Source of the DNA: Saccharospirillaceae bacterium
GTDB lineage: Bacteria > Pseudomonadota > Gammaproteobacteria > Pseudomonadales > Oceanobacteraceae
Direction: 5' to 3'
DNA: 64,000 nucleotides
NCBI GenBank assembly: GCA_022448365.1
Contig: JAKVCS010000001.1
Coordinates: 496,001-560,000 of the forward strand
This document shows positions 1-8,423 of this stretch, one piece after another; within the stretch, counting starts at the first letter, position 1, and each line of letters opens with the position of its first letter. The notes under the pieces are model-generated. The model was given only the letters and a program-made list of their open reading frames with translations. It did not search any database and had not been told where the DNA came from. Both the position numbers and the translations under genes were made by a program.

Positions 1-248
1 TCGGTGAATTCGATGGATTCAATCACACCGCTGACGCGAGGACGCAATTCAACAGTCTGAGGCGCCTGCAAACGGGTGGTGAAATTACTCCAATCGACCA
101 CATCTGCAGTAACAACACGGGCAACATCAATCGGTTGCAATGGTTGCTGCGTCGCGCCTTGTGGAGTATCCGCCTGCTCTGATGAGCAGGATGCCAACAA
201 TACCGCTGCACTCAACATGGCTACCAACGGTAATTTGAATGATTTCAT
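1..248 (-). CDS. RND efflux periplasmic adaptor (MFP) lipoprotein, N-terminal part
   Basis: Only the first 82 codons are in the window; the gene continues past the left edge. The start ATG at 248 follows an AGGGAAA ribosome site. Residues 1-21 form a lipoprotein signal with lipobox LASC. After a short Gln/Pro-rich linker comes the opening of an AcrA/MexA-type adaptor, ending in the typical RPRVSGVIE strand that leads into the lipoyl half-motif. Such adaptors are anchored to the inner membrane and link an RND pump to an outer-membrane channel; the pump gene would be expected just outside the window. The family call is fairly secure from the N-terminus, but the substrate cannot be read. Confidence 0.8.
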   Translation of the reverse strand, partial: MKSFKLPLVAMLSAAVLLASCSSEQADTPQGATQQPLQPIDVARVVTADVVDWSNFTTRLQAPQTVELRPRVSGVIESIEFT

Positions 249-559
249 AGCTTAAATTTCCCTGAAAAGGGCCTCCCAATTGATGGAGCACACTTTACGC
301 GCGCGGAAAGTTGCCAACAATGCATCCTTTTAGCATCGATTTGTTCCATAAATGGAACTAAAGATAGGGCATATCAGGTCAGATTGAATGCAAAGCCGGG
401 CACTCTACACTATTAATATTTATAACAACAGATAGCCGCTTGACTGACAGCTGGCTATTACGCGCCAACTGCAGTCCTTTAGTGGGATTAATCAGGGGAG
501 AATTCGTCAGGCATCGGTACTGACTATTGAGCGAATCGGACTGTGCTGACGCCGGATCG
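249..559. other. Intergenic region between cmoB and the efflux adaptor gene
   Basis: No credible gene lies in these 311 bases. They hold the leader and promoter of the leftward efflux gene, including the perfect dyad at 343-358. The end of cmoB at 560 is not followed by a hairpin plus T-run that I can recognise. Confidence 0.5.
343..358. promoter_or_regulatory. Perfect 7-bp dyad, candidate repressor operator of the efflux operon
   Basis: GTTCCATAAATGGAAC has two perfect 7-base arms around an AA centre. It lies about 95 bases upstream of the efflux adaptor start. RND operons are commonly controlled by TetR or LysR regulators binding such dyads. No regulator gene is visible here, so the binding protein is unknown. 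Confidence 0.4.
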
Positions 560-1558
560 TTATGCTTCTGCGATTACCACCGCTCGCAACGGCGCTGGAT
601 AACCTTCGGCGGTTTTATTGGTATCAGCCGGATCAAGAAAGTCTTTCAGCGAATTGTATTGCATCCATTCAGTGCTGCGCTGTTCATCGAGCGAAGTCTG
701 GTTTAAATCCACCACTCGCGCATTTTTAAAACCAATGCGGCGACACCAGAGCAATAACGTTTCGGTTGATGGCAGAAACCAAACGTTGCGCATCATGGCA
801 TATCGGTCTTCCGGCATCAGCGTATCGCCCAAACCCCCGTCGATCACCAGGGTTTCCAACACCAGTTCACCGCCGGGTCGCAATGCATCCTTTAATTCCT
901 GCAAATGCTCTAGCGGCGACTTACGGTGATACAGGACGCCCATGGAGAAGACGGTATCAAACGCTTTTAACCGAGGCGGTACGTCTTCCATTTTTAATGG
1001 CAATAAGTCAGCCCGTACCGGTTCAGATTGAGTGGACTGCAAATACCGCTTCATCGCCTGAAACTGCATCAGAAACAAACGGGATGGGTCCACACCAACA
1101 ACACGATAAGCGCCCTCACCTAACATGCGCCACATGTGGTAGCCAGAGCCACAACCAACGTCCAGCACGACCCGGTTTTTTAAGGACGATAAATGCGGAA
1201 GAACCCGCTCCCACTTCCAGTCCGAACGCCACTCGGTATCGATGTGCGTGGCGAAGAACTGAAACGGACCTTTACGCCAGGGCATCAATCCCTTTAAGCC
1301 GTCCAGTACTTGCTGCTGTTGCTGGTCGTTGATGGCTTCGCTGGATAAACGCAAGTCATGAGCGGTTAATTCAGCAGACACACCAGCAACCACTGGCAAG
1401 CTGTTCAGTGCCTTCAGCCAACGTGGCTGATCACCGTGTTCCTTAGCGACCAGGATCTCCTGCAGTTGTTGTGGCAATACATCGGCCCAGGGAGCCAATT
1501 TACCTTCACGCATGAAATCGGTGAGTTCTTCGAACCAGGAGAGGATATTTTCACTCAT
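560..1558 (-). CDS. cmoB: tRNA U34 carboxymethyltransferase CmoB
   Basis: CmoB transfers the carboxymethyl group of carboxy-S-adenosylmethionine to 5-hydroxyuridine-34 of tRNAs, giving cmo5U so that they read extra wobble codons. The protein (332 aa from this start; E. coli 323 aa) matches the family along its length: LMPWRKGPF and IDTEWRSDWKWERVLPHL in the N-terminal half, the Rossmann SAM loop LDVGCGSGYHMWRM, the VFSMGVLYHR block and the C-terminal EGYPAPLRAV. It directly follows cmoA, whose TAG stop lies at 1568-1570. An in-frame TTG at 1567 touches that stop; the ATG at 1558 was preferred because it gives the usual N-terminus. The pair is probably one transcript. Confidence 0.96.
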   Translation of the reverse strand: MSENILSWFEELTDFMREGKLAPWADVLPQQLQEILVAKEHGDQPRWLKALNSLPVVAGVSAELTAHDLRLSSEAINDQQQQQVLDGLKGLMPWRKGPFQFFATHIDTEWRSDWKWERVLPHLSSLKNRVVLDVGCGSGYHMWRMLGEGAYRVVGVDPSRLFLMQFQAMKRYLQSTQSEPVRADLLPLKMEDVPPRLKAFDTVFSMGVLYHRKSPLEHLQELKDALRPGGELVLETLVIDGGLGDTLMPEDRYAMMRNVWFLPSTETLLLWCRRIGFKNARVVDLNQTSLDEQRSTEWMQYNSLKDFLDPADTNKTAEGYPAPLRAVVIAEA

Positions 1559-1567
1559 GAAATACAA

Positions 1568-2329
1568 CTATTTAACCGCTAAAAATGACACAAAATTAAA
1601 ACACTGATACCAGCGGATGACGTTAGAGAAACCCGCCTGTTTTAATCGCTGGGTATGTGTGTCTTCGGTTTCCGGAAGTAACACATTTTCGATGGCAGCC
1701 CGCTTCTGCGCGATCTCTAAGTCGGAGTAGCCATTGGCGCGTTTAAAATCGTGATGCAGGTCGGTTTGCAGCTGTTGCTCGGTTGTGTCGAAACACAACT
1801 TCTCCGACAAAATCAGCGCACCACCCGGATTGGTTGACGCCGCCACGTGCGTTAATAAATCCAGTCGCTGATCCAGTGGAATAAACTGCAGCACAAAATT
1901 AAGCGCCGTCACCGAGGCGTTGTTCATTGGGTAAGAACAGATATCGTCACACACCAGATCAACGTCAATCGGTGAATCGTCCAGTGCCACGTAATGACCC
2001 GCGCGCTCCAGCATCGAAGCTGAATTGTCGATACCCACCACACGGCAGTTCTTTAATTCAGGCTTGCCATCAACACCATGACGCATCGCCAGGGTAACCG
2101 CCCCCAGAGAACAGCCTAAATCGTACAGGTTTGAGTTGGGCTGCGCATAGCGACCAGCGATCACACCTGACATGGCAACCGTTTCCGCATAGCCCGGCAC
2201 CGAGCGTTTAATCATATCCGGGAATACCCGCGCAACCGCACCATCAAATGCAAAGTTGGCCACTTCGCCGTGGTCTGCCTGATAGATACGGTCAGTATCC
2301 TGTTCGATATCGGGTTTTTGCGGAGTCAT
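1568..2329 (-). CDS. cmoA: Carboxy-S-adenosyl-L-methionine synthase CmoA
   Basis: CmoA converts SAM and prephenate to carboxy-SAM, the donor used by CmoB. The protein is 253 aa (E. coli 247). It has the family features: DRIYQ near the start, FAFDGAVARVFPDMI, the SAM loop YDLGCSLGAVTLAMR, VGIDNSASMLERA, and NFVLQFIPLDQR before a C-terminal RWYQCFNF. It is the first gene of the cmoA-cmoB pair, leaving about 200 bases up to the next gene for a promoter. The order cmoA-cmoB is conserved in many gammaproteobacteria. Confidence 0.96.
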   Translation of the reverse strand: MTPQKPDIEQDTDRIYQADHGEVANFAFDGAVARVFPDMIKRSVPGYAETVAMSGVIAGRYAQPNSNLYDLGCSLGAVTLAMRHGVDGKPELKNCRVVGIDNSASMLERAGHYVALDDSPIDVDLVCDDICSYPMNNASVTALNFVLQFIPLDQRLDLLTHVAASTNPGGALILSEKLCFDTTEQQLQTDLHHDFKRANGYSDLEIAQKRAAIENVLLPETEDTHTQRLKQAGFSNVIRWYQCFNFVSFLAVK

Positions 2330-2530
2330 AACGATTTGCGATTCAAATTTGAGGCGCGCATTCTATCAGAAGCCAGCACGATGCAGCACATTTCAAGCTA
2401 CCAGCGTTGAAACGCACGGTCGTTTAAGTCATGGCTTGTCAGTTATGTCAGGGGTTACGGCTTCTCAACAATACCCGCCCAGGCCATTCTCAGGACAATT
2501 GATAGTGACATGGGCTTTTCTGTGAACGAG

Positions 2531-4027
2531 CTAAACCAATTCATCGTCAAGGCTGGTTGTCAGTGCCGCCTTGATATTGGCCATCATGGCTTCGCCAGCT
2601 TGACGCCCTTTAATGCCTTCGACCAGTTTTATACTCTGGCCATCGATCTCAGCGTAAAGCGCCATATACTCGGTTTTAACATGATCGTGCGCAGTGGAAG
2701 TCATGGTGGCTTTTAGTTGTAGTTGTGACGGTGAAGTTATCTTGCCATTACGCTGATACAACTGACGTCCGAATAAACTGCGGATAACCTGCACATGCCC
2801 ATCTCGCAAAGACGTCTCCAGTTTGCGTCCAGACACAAATAATCCGTAGAAAAACATTCCCCAACCAGCCAAAACAAACGCCGAGGCCATAAACCACAGG
2901 CCGCCTCCTTGCCGCAGTGCTCCCTGAACCAGAAAGATACCGACGACGCCAAGGATAAAACCGAACACCAACAGCATGCCCCACATACCCTTGTTACGAC
3001 CCGCCTCACTAATTAACGATATCGAGCCATCGGCCTCCGCTTCCATGGCAATTTGACGACTGACACTTTGCTGAGCTTCCTGCTGTTTCTCACGCTGCAC
3101 CGTTTCCTGATGTTGTTTGGGAATATGTAACTGTGATGCTTGCATTTCGATGCCTAACTCATTGGCCAATTCCAACGACAAGAATGGAATATCCCAGGTT
3201 CGGGAAAATTCCATTAATTCTGCAATCTGGGTTCCCGGTACTTTGCGATTGGTTGTCACCTGACCCGTTGCTTTTAACTGCCAACGAATGGTACCGCGAT
3301 GCTCGTTGCTGTCAGTACCCGGAACATCCGATGGGATATCAAACAAAAATACAACGCGCTGCTGCTCGCTGGTATCGGTATCGGTATCGGTATCGATAAA
3401 GGCTCGGGTGTCCTGCTGGTGAAGAACATCCGTATGATTAGTGCGATTATCGCCGCTTCCAGTGGTATACGAGTGCAAACAGGTAAGCCTGAGCGTCAAG
3501 CCGTTACGTGGCTTTGCCTGTAAGGGAAATGAGCCGCCAAACTCACGACCCACGATCACAAATTTAGGGTCCAGCTGTATCGGCGTAGCGCCAATCGCAT
3601 CGTAAGCACTCTTACTTTTTCGACCAAAAGCGAATAACACGTAGCCCACAATTAAAAACAGCAGCGACATTACATTCAAAGAACCGCTGAACACCATGCC
3701 ATAGATCGCCACCAGCAGCGCAGGGACGCTTATAAGACCGGCTGTAATATAGAATCCGAGATGAGAGCTTTTCTGATCACTGTAGATACCAGCCCCTTCA
3801 ATTTCCGTCAAACGCTTGCGCACTGCGTTTTTTCTGAATGAAAGCCTGATAACCGAATAACCCACGATCCCGAATAAGAGTAACAGAGCAACGGCGACCA
3901 TAATCTGGTCCATTACTCTGACTCCGGAAACTTCTTCCATTATGATGGTGAAAAACGGTACAGCCCCGGCCAGAAACAATGCGCCGCCAACAAGAATACG
4001 AGCGATACCCTTGGATTTTTTAATCAT
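2531..4027 (-). CDS. Multi-pass membrane protein of unknown function
   Basis: About 498 aa from the ATG at 4027, which follows AGGATG; an upstream in-frame start would add 11 residues but lacks a ribosome site. Hydrophobic segments: two near the N-terminus (about residues 8-50), two more around 75-130, then a soluble region (about 140-330) with a short Asp-Thr repeat, two further helices (about 345-410) and a soluble C-terminus. The soluble middle ends in charged, Gln-rich sequence. I recognise no catalytic motif. The layout resembles DUF3592-type membrane proteins, but I do not claim membership. It stands alone, with no evident operon partner. Confidence 0.7.
   Translation of the reverse strand: MIKKSKGIARILVGGALFLAGAVPFFTIIMEEVSGVRVMDQIMVAVALLLLFGIVGYSVIRLSFRKNAVRKRLTEIEGAGIYSDQKSSHLGFYITAGLISVPALLVAIYGMVFSGSLNVMSLLFLIVGYVLFAFGRKSKSAYDAIGATPIQLDPKFVIVGREFGGSFPLQAKPRNGLTLRLTCLHSYTTGSGDNRTNHTDVLHQQDTRAFIDTDTDTDTSEQQRVVFLFDIPSDVPGTDSNEHRGTIRWQLKATGQVTTNRKVPGTQIAELMEFSRTWDIPFLSLELANELGIEMQASQLHIPKQHQETVQREKQQEAQQSVSRQIAMEAEADGSISLISEAGRNKGMWGMLLVFGFILGVVGIFLVQGALRQGGGLWFMASAFVLAGWGMFFYGLFVSGRKLETSLRDGHVQVIRSLFGRQLYQRNGKITSPSQLQLKATMTSTAHDHVKTEYMALYAEIDGQSIKLVEGIKGRQAGEAMMANIKAALTTSLDDELV
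3371..3394. repeat. Hexanucleotide tandem repeat inside a membrane protein gene
   Basis: Four perfect copies of GGTATC lie within the 2531-4027 coding region, encoding an alternating Asp-Thr run on the minus strand. The 6-base unit keeps frame when copies are gained or lost, so slippage would change protein length by two residues per unit. Confidence 0.8.
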
Positions 4028-4172
4028 TTTACATCCTGAATTAGCGAATAAACGCACCACAGAGAAGCGTTCAGCCTACTGTGAGTAACGCATTATTTTA
4101 GTATACAAAGCTATCAATAAAAACCGTAACCGGGAGTGTCCATCCCGGCAATACTGGCAGCCATTACCTGCC

Positions 4173-5507
4173 TCACTGTTCAGGCCCTAACAAAGCGTGT
4201 CGAATTGCTTGTTCAATAAACTCAATCCGATCCTGCCCCCATAAGGTCATATTGTGATAGCGGAGGCTCGGCACTCCCCACTGTCCCTGCTGAATCATTT
4301 CTTCGCGATGGTCGTTAGCCCATTTATGCCAATCGGTACGCCAGCCCGGCTTGGTAAGAATTGCCTGAGCAGCAGACCACTCCAGGCCCGCACGCTCGAC
4401 AATCATTTTTAAGCCCGCATCGGTTTCCGACAAAATACCCTCGGCATTGACACCACGGGCGTAGCTCAGCAAGTAATTGACCTCTTTCCCCAACTGACGA
4501 GCGTATTCGAATAACGCGTAACAACGTTCAACACCCAGACCCAGAGGATCTGCAACAAAGCCATAATCAATCCCGAATTTGTCTGCTTCACGCTTAGTAT
4601 CAGAGAAGATATAAAACTTCTTGGTCGGTGGTACGTTCAGACCACGCATCATCATTGGTAAAACCGGTTTTACAATAACAGGAATATCGTAATGTCGAGC
4701 CAAAGTTACTGCCCGCTCCAGACCAAGATGAGAGTATGGGCTGCGGATGGAAAAATACAGAATCAAAGGCTGTTTTTTCTGTTCGTAATCAACATGTTTG
4801 GCATCGTACGGGCGACAGAAGTCAACGTAGGTTTTGTTAAATATGACATTGGCTGTTGCCGTATTTAATTTAAGACTATTTAACCGCCGCTCCAGATGAT
4901 CCATACGATCCAGACCCCAATACCATTCCCCCTGAAAGTTGAGTGTTGCACTGAGGTAATGTCCTTTTTTCTGCAACAATTGCTCATTATCCGCCAACAG
5001 CTGTTTCTGCGCGTTCGTCAGACAGATTGATGCACGCAGATTGCCCAGCCAAAGATCGTCATAAACAGCAATAACCTGTTGCCAGTCGAGGGGCTTTCGT
5101 TGCAATTCCAGTAGCCTGGCGGTTGCCACTTCAACCTGAGCAATGGAAGGCGCTTCCAATGCCGGGGATGTTAATCCGTACAATTCGGCAAGGTAACCAC
5201 TGTCCAGCACAGCATTGCTTTGCCACATTTCCGGCTCGGGGTACATAACATCCTGTAACGATGCAATTACCCGAAAGCGCCAGTTAACCGCAAAGCGCTG
5301 CTGTAGCGATGGCAATATCTGGACCAGTAGGTAGCAATATGGGTCGTTCGCGCGCAGCCAGACTTCCACCTCAGGCTGACCTGCCGTTAATGCCTGACGT
5401 ACTTGCCAGCCACGGCGTTTCAGGTTCTTCAGGGTATGACTGCTGAGCAGACGGGCGCCATGTCTCTGGAGGCGTTTTTTTAACATCATAGAATTTTCGC
5501 TCGACAT
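4173..5507 (-). CDS. DsbA/GST-kappa (2-hydroxychromene-2-carboxylate isomerase-like) protein
   Basis: About 444 aa. The C-terminal half (about residues 240-435) is a thioredoxin-fold DsbA-type domain of the 2-hydroxychromene-2-carboxylate isomerase/GST-kappa group: LILYFSIRSPYSHLGLERA, the RGLNVPPTKK loop, and a final GQWGVPSLRYHNMTLWGQDR with the expected cis-proline segment. The active-site Cys of classical DsbA is replaced by Ser (SPYS), as in GST-kappa relatives. The N-terminal half contains DPYCYLLVQILPSL, which looks like a second, degenerate copy of the same fold. Start choice is uncertain (ATG 5507 or 5489, GTG 5552). Substrate unknown; probably cytoplasmic and glutathione-related. 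Confidence 0.75.
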   Translation of the reverse strand: MSSENSMMLKKRLQRHGARLLSSHTLKNLKRRGWQVRQALTAGQPEVEVWLRANDPYCYLLVQILPSLQQRFAVNWRFRVIASLQDVMYPEPEMWQSNAVLDSGYLAELYGLTSPALEAPSIAQVEVATARLLELQRKPLDWQQVIAVYDDLWLGNLRASICLTNAQKQLLADNEQLLQKKGHYLSATLNFQGEWYWGLDRMDHLERRLNSLKLNTATANVIFNKTYVDFCRPYDAKHVDYEQKKQPLILYFSIRSPYSHLGLERAVTLARHYDIPVIVKPVLPMMMRGLNVPPTKKFYIFSDTKREADKFGIDYGFVADPLGLGVERCYALFEYARQLGKEVNYLLSYARGVNAEGILSETDAGLKMIVERAGLEWSAAQAILTKPGWRTDWHKWANDHREEMIQQGQWGVPSLRYHNMTLWGQDRIEFIEQAIRHALLGPEQ

Positions 5508-5623
5508 TTTTTGCGGCTTTCTGGCCACACAGGTCAACGGATCACTGGGCACAGCGGTGATCTTGTTATTTGTCGGTTATACTAACGGATTAGTCGGTTT
5601 TACGTGCAGTAGTTTCCAGTACT

Positions 5624-5944
5624 ATGAATAAACGTCCGAGCAAGAGTGAAGTCCGCGATCAGATCAATTCTGAGGTCGAAGCATTTCTGCGAAAAGGCGG
5701 TCAGGTTACCGAGCTGTCTCGCGGCGAAACCGGCTTGATTAATGGCGCATACAACGACCGCTCACTGGGGTTCGAAAAACCCAAAGAGGAGCGAACTCCG
5801 GTTGATCACGTACTGCAAACCATTGACCAGCGCCGTCAGGACAAACGTAAACCCGCAGCGTCGAAACCCAAACGCAGGAAACCTCGCAAAAAAGTCATTT
5901 ACGATGACTTTGGAGAACCCATCAGGATCATTTGGGAGGACTGA
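5624..5944 (+). CDS. Small basic conserved hypothetical protein
   Basis: 106 aa, strongly charged. The first half contains the short helix motif EAFLRKGGQVTEL; similar FLxxGGxVxE strings occur in small gammaproteobacterial proteins such as the RNA-polymerase-associated factor SutA. The last third is Lys/Arg-rich (RQDKRKPAASKPKRRKP) and ends with an acidic-aromatic tail. This suggests nucleic-acid or polymerase association, but the function is not established. It lies 9 bases before the antiporter gene and may be co-transcribed with it. Confidence 0.6.
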   Translation: MNKRPSKSEVRDQINSEVEAFLRKGGQVTELSRGETGLINGAYNDRSLGFEKPKEERTPVDHVLQTIDQRRQDKRKPAASKPKRRKPRKKVIYDDFGEPIRIIWED

Positions 5945-5953
5945 GATAGCCCT

Positions 5954-7168
5954 ATGGAAGCTCACGTGATGCTGCTGCTGGCAGCGACCCTGTTTGGCTA
6001 TGGATTATTAGCACAGAAGATTGATCAGGCCGATGTTACCGCACCGATGGTGTTTGTCCTGGCCGGGATCATTGCCGGCCCTATGGTTCTCGGCTGGGTG
6101 GATACGGAACTGTCCAACCCGGCCATCACACTACTGGCAGAGCTGACGCTGGCCATTGTTTTGTTCAGCGATGCCTCCCGGATACGTCTGAAAGATCTGA
6201 TTCAGTTCGAACGCTATCCCATACGCCTGCTCGCCATCGGACTGCCATTAACCATTCTCTGCGGCGCACTACTGGCACACTGGCTACTGGGTGTTTCCTG
6301 GTTATTTGCCTTTATTCTGGCAACGATTCTGACACCAACCGATGCGGCGCTGGCACAGAGCGTGATGGATAAGAAAGACATCAAACGCGATTTGCGCCGT
6401 TCCATTAACGTAGAAAGTGGCTTAAACGATGGCATCGCGCTGCCACTGTTATTGATGCTACTGGCGTTCCTGACGCTGGCCAGCGACGAACACCTGGACG
6501 GTTTTTATTGGGCAGAAACCATCAGCTTACAACTGATATTGGGCACATTGAGTGGCATTGTGATCGGTCGTCTGGGGAGCTATCTGATCAATCGGGCACA
6601 CAATAGCCATTGGATCTCCCCAATGTATCAGCGTTTATCATCCATCAGTTTGGCGATTGTTGCGTTCAGTCTTGCGGAAGTTCTGCACGGTAATGGCTTT
6701 ATTGCTGTGTTCCTGGCTGGGCTGTTCTTACAGTCCCGTCATAAGTTAGTGATCGGGCGGATTAAGGAGTTTGGTGAGGCAGAAGGCCAGCTATTAACTC
6801 TGGCCGTGTTTTTTATCTTTGGTGCGGTATTCGTTCCGGTCGCCTGGGGAACTGTCACTATTGAGAGTGCTTTTTATGCCGTATTAAGCCTGACATTGAT
6901 CCGCATGCTGCCGGTTTGGGTCAGTCTGATTGGGACCAAGCTGGCATTCAAAGCCAAAGCCTTTCTTGCCTGGTTCGGACCACGCGGTATTGCCAGTGTT
7001 CTTTATCTGTTACTGCTGCTGGAGCACACCACATTTCTGAAAGATGACATTAAAAAAGATACGGACCTTCAACTGTTGTACAGCACCGCGACCCTGACGA
7101 TATTTATCAGTATCTTTGTACACGGCGCATCAACATCATTCTGGAATCGTCTGTTTAAAAAGCCTTAG
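5954..7168 (+). CDS. Cation:proton antiporter, CPA1/NhaP type
   Basis: 404 aa, about 12 hydrophobic segments. Family signatures: LTLAIVLFSDASRIRL in the fourth/fifth helix region, ILTPTDAALAQSV (the TPTDA unwound-helix motif), and NVESGLNDGIALPLLL with the conserved Asn-Asp ion-site residues. A later GPRGIASVLYLLLL matches the conserved Arg-containing helix. Such proteins exchange Na+ or K+ for H+ across the inner membrane, which suits a marine organism. Cation choice cannot be read. It ends 7 bases from the converging flgL stop, with no hairpin terminator between them. Confidence 0.9.
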   Translation: MEAHVMLLLAATLFGYGLLAQKIDQADVTAPMVFVLAGIIAGPMVLGWVDTELSNPAITLLAELTLAIVLFSDASRIRLKDLIQFERYPIRLLAIGLPLTILCGALLAHWLLGVSWLFAFILATILTPTDAALAQSVMDKKDIKRDLRRSINVESGLNDGIALPLLLMLLAFLTLASDEHLDGFYWAETISLQLILGTLSGIVIGRLGSYLINRAHNSHWISPMYQRLSSISLAIVAFSLAEVLHGNGFIAVFLAGLFLQSRHKLVIGRIKEFGEAEGQLLTLAVFFIFGAVFVPVAWGTVTIESAFYAVLSLTLIRMLPVWVSLIGTKLAFKAKAFLAWFGPRGIASVLYLLLLLEHTTFLKDDIKKDTDLQLLYSTATLTIFISIFVHGASTSFWNRLFKKP

Positions 7169-7175
7169 TCGCTGT

Positions 7176-8414
7176 TTACAGTTTATCGAATAATGACAGG
7201 CGAGAAATCGTAACGTAACTTTGTTGCGCAGCCTCCAACACCACGGTCTGAAAACTCAAACGACTGGCTGCCTCAGCAAAATCAACATCGGATAGCTCTG
7301 ACAGTACTTTCTTACTCACCAATTCGACGTCGGCGATGAGCTTTTCGTTATTCTCAACCACATTCAGGCGTGCACCAATTTTACTGCGGGTTTTCGATAT
7401 TGATTCTTCAGAAAAACTGAGATTGTTCAGCGTATCTGATATCAGGTTATCAAGTATTTCTGAATCTGCCTGATTGTCTTGTAACGTATCGAGTCCTTCT
7501 GACAAGCGATACAGAGTATCGGTGATGCTCTGACGCGGTGATGATTTAATAATAAACTGATCACCCTGTTGAGGAATATCGTAGATTTTAAACTGTACAC
7601 CTTCGGCTTCAATCGATGTACCGGCGTTATACGGCATCTTATCCAGCCCGTCTACGATGCGGTTGTCCGAGGCGCGACGAACACTAAAGGTTGATCTATT
7701 CGGCGTCACTGCATCATCCGGATTAAAAGTGATCACCAAATCGTCCGGATAGAATTCAGCGTATTTCTCTTTATCGCTGACAAATCCGGCACTGATTTTC
7801 GCGTCCCCCTGGTTGGCTGTACTGACCTGGGTACTGAAGGTATTCGCAATGGCTTTTACATCAACAAAAATGCCTTTACCACTGTCTCCGGTTGGAATTG
7901 TGGTGGAATCACTGATGGCAAGAAAACGCTGTCCTTCATCGCCTTTAAAGTCATACCGACCGTTTTCACCGCGTACAAATGGCTGTTCACTACCCCGGAA
8001 TCCCGCGAAAATATATTCACCGCCGGCATCTTTAGTATTAAACAAATCCACCATGGCTTTTTCGATTTGTTTTACTTCGGCCGAGATTGCCTGGCGATCT
8101 TCGATGGTCAAACTGCCGCCACCGGCATTCACAGTCAGCTCTTTTAACCGTGCCAGGTTATCAGTTGCGGTCTTCAGCGTTGCTTCTTCCAGATTCAGAC
8201 GGTTTTTAGCTGCCGTCATATTGCGTTTGTATTGGTCTTTCTGAGCAATATCCTGCTGTAATTGCAAAATCTTGGTAGAAGCAATTGGGTCATCTGCCGG
8301 TGTCAGCACCCGACGACCGGACGAAATCTGCTGCTGCGTTTTATTCACGCCCGTTTGACGATCGAGAATACCGTTAATGCCGTTCTGAAAGGTTTGTAGT
8401 GTAGAAATGCGCAT
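7176..8414 (-). CDS. flgL: Flagellar hook-filament junction protein FlgL (HAP3)
   Basis: 412 aa (E. coli 317). The conserved N-terminal D0/D1 helix begins MRISTLQTFQNGINGI and continues with QQQISSGRRVLTPADDPIAS; the C-terminal D0 helix has SRLSFQTVVLEAAQQSY. The middle carries an enlarged domain, including YIFAGFRGSEQPF. FlgL forms the second junction ring between hook and filament and is secreted through the flagellar export apparatus. It is the last gene of flgJKL, 9 bases after flgK. Confidence 0.95.
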   Translation of the reverse strand: MRISTLQTFQNGINGILDRQTGVNKTQQQISSGRRVLTPADDPIASTKILQLQQDIAQKDQYKRNMTAAKNRLNLEEATLKTATDNLARLKELTVNAGGGSLTIEDRQAISAEVKQIEKAMVDLFNTKDAGGEYIFAGFRGSEQPFVRGENGRYDFKGDEGQRFLAISDSTTIPTGDSGKGIFVDVKAIANTFSTQVSTANQGDAKISAGFVSDKEKYAEFYPDDLVITFNPDDAVTPNRSTFSVRRASDNRIVDGLDKMPYNAGTSIEAEGVQFKIYDIPQQGDQFIIKSSPRQSITDTLYRLSEGLDTLQDNQADSEILDNLISDTLNNLSFSEESISKTRSKIGARLNVVENNEKLIADVELVSKKVLSELSDVDFAEAASRLSFQTVVLEAAQQSYVTISRLSLFDKL

Positions 8415-8423
8415 ATGCTTCCC

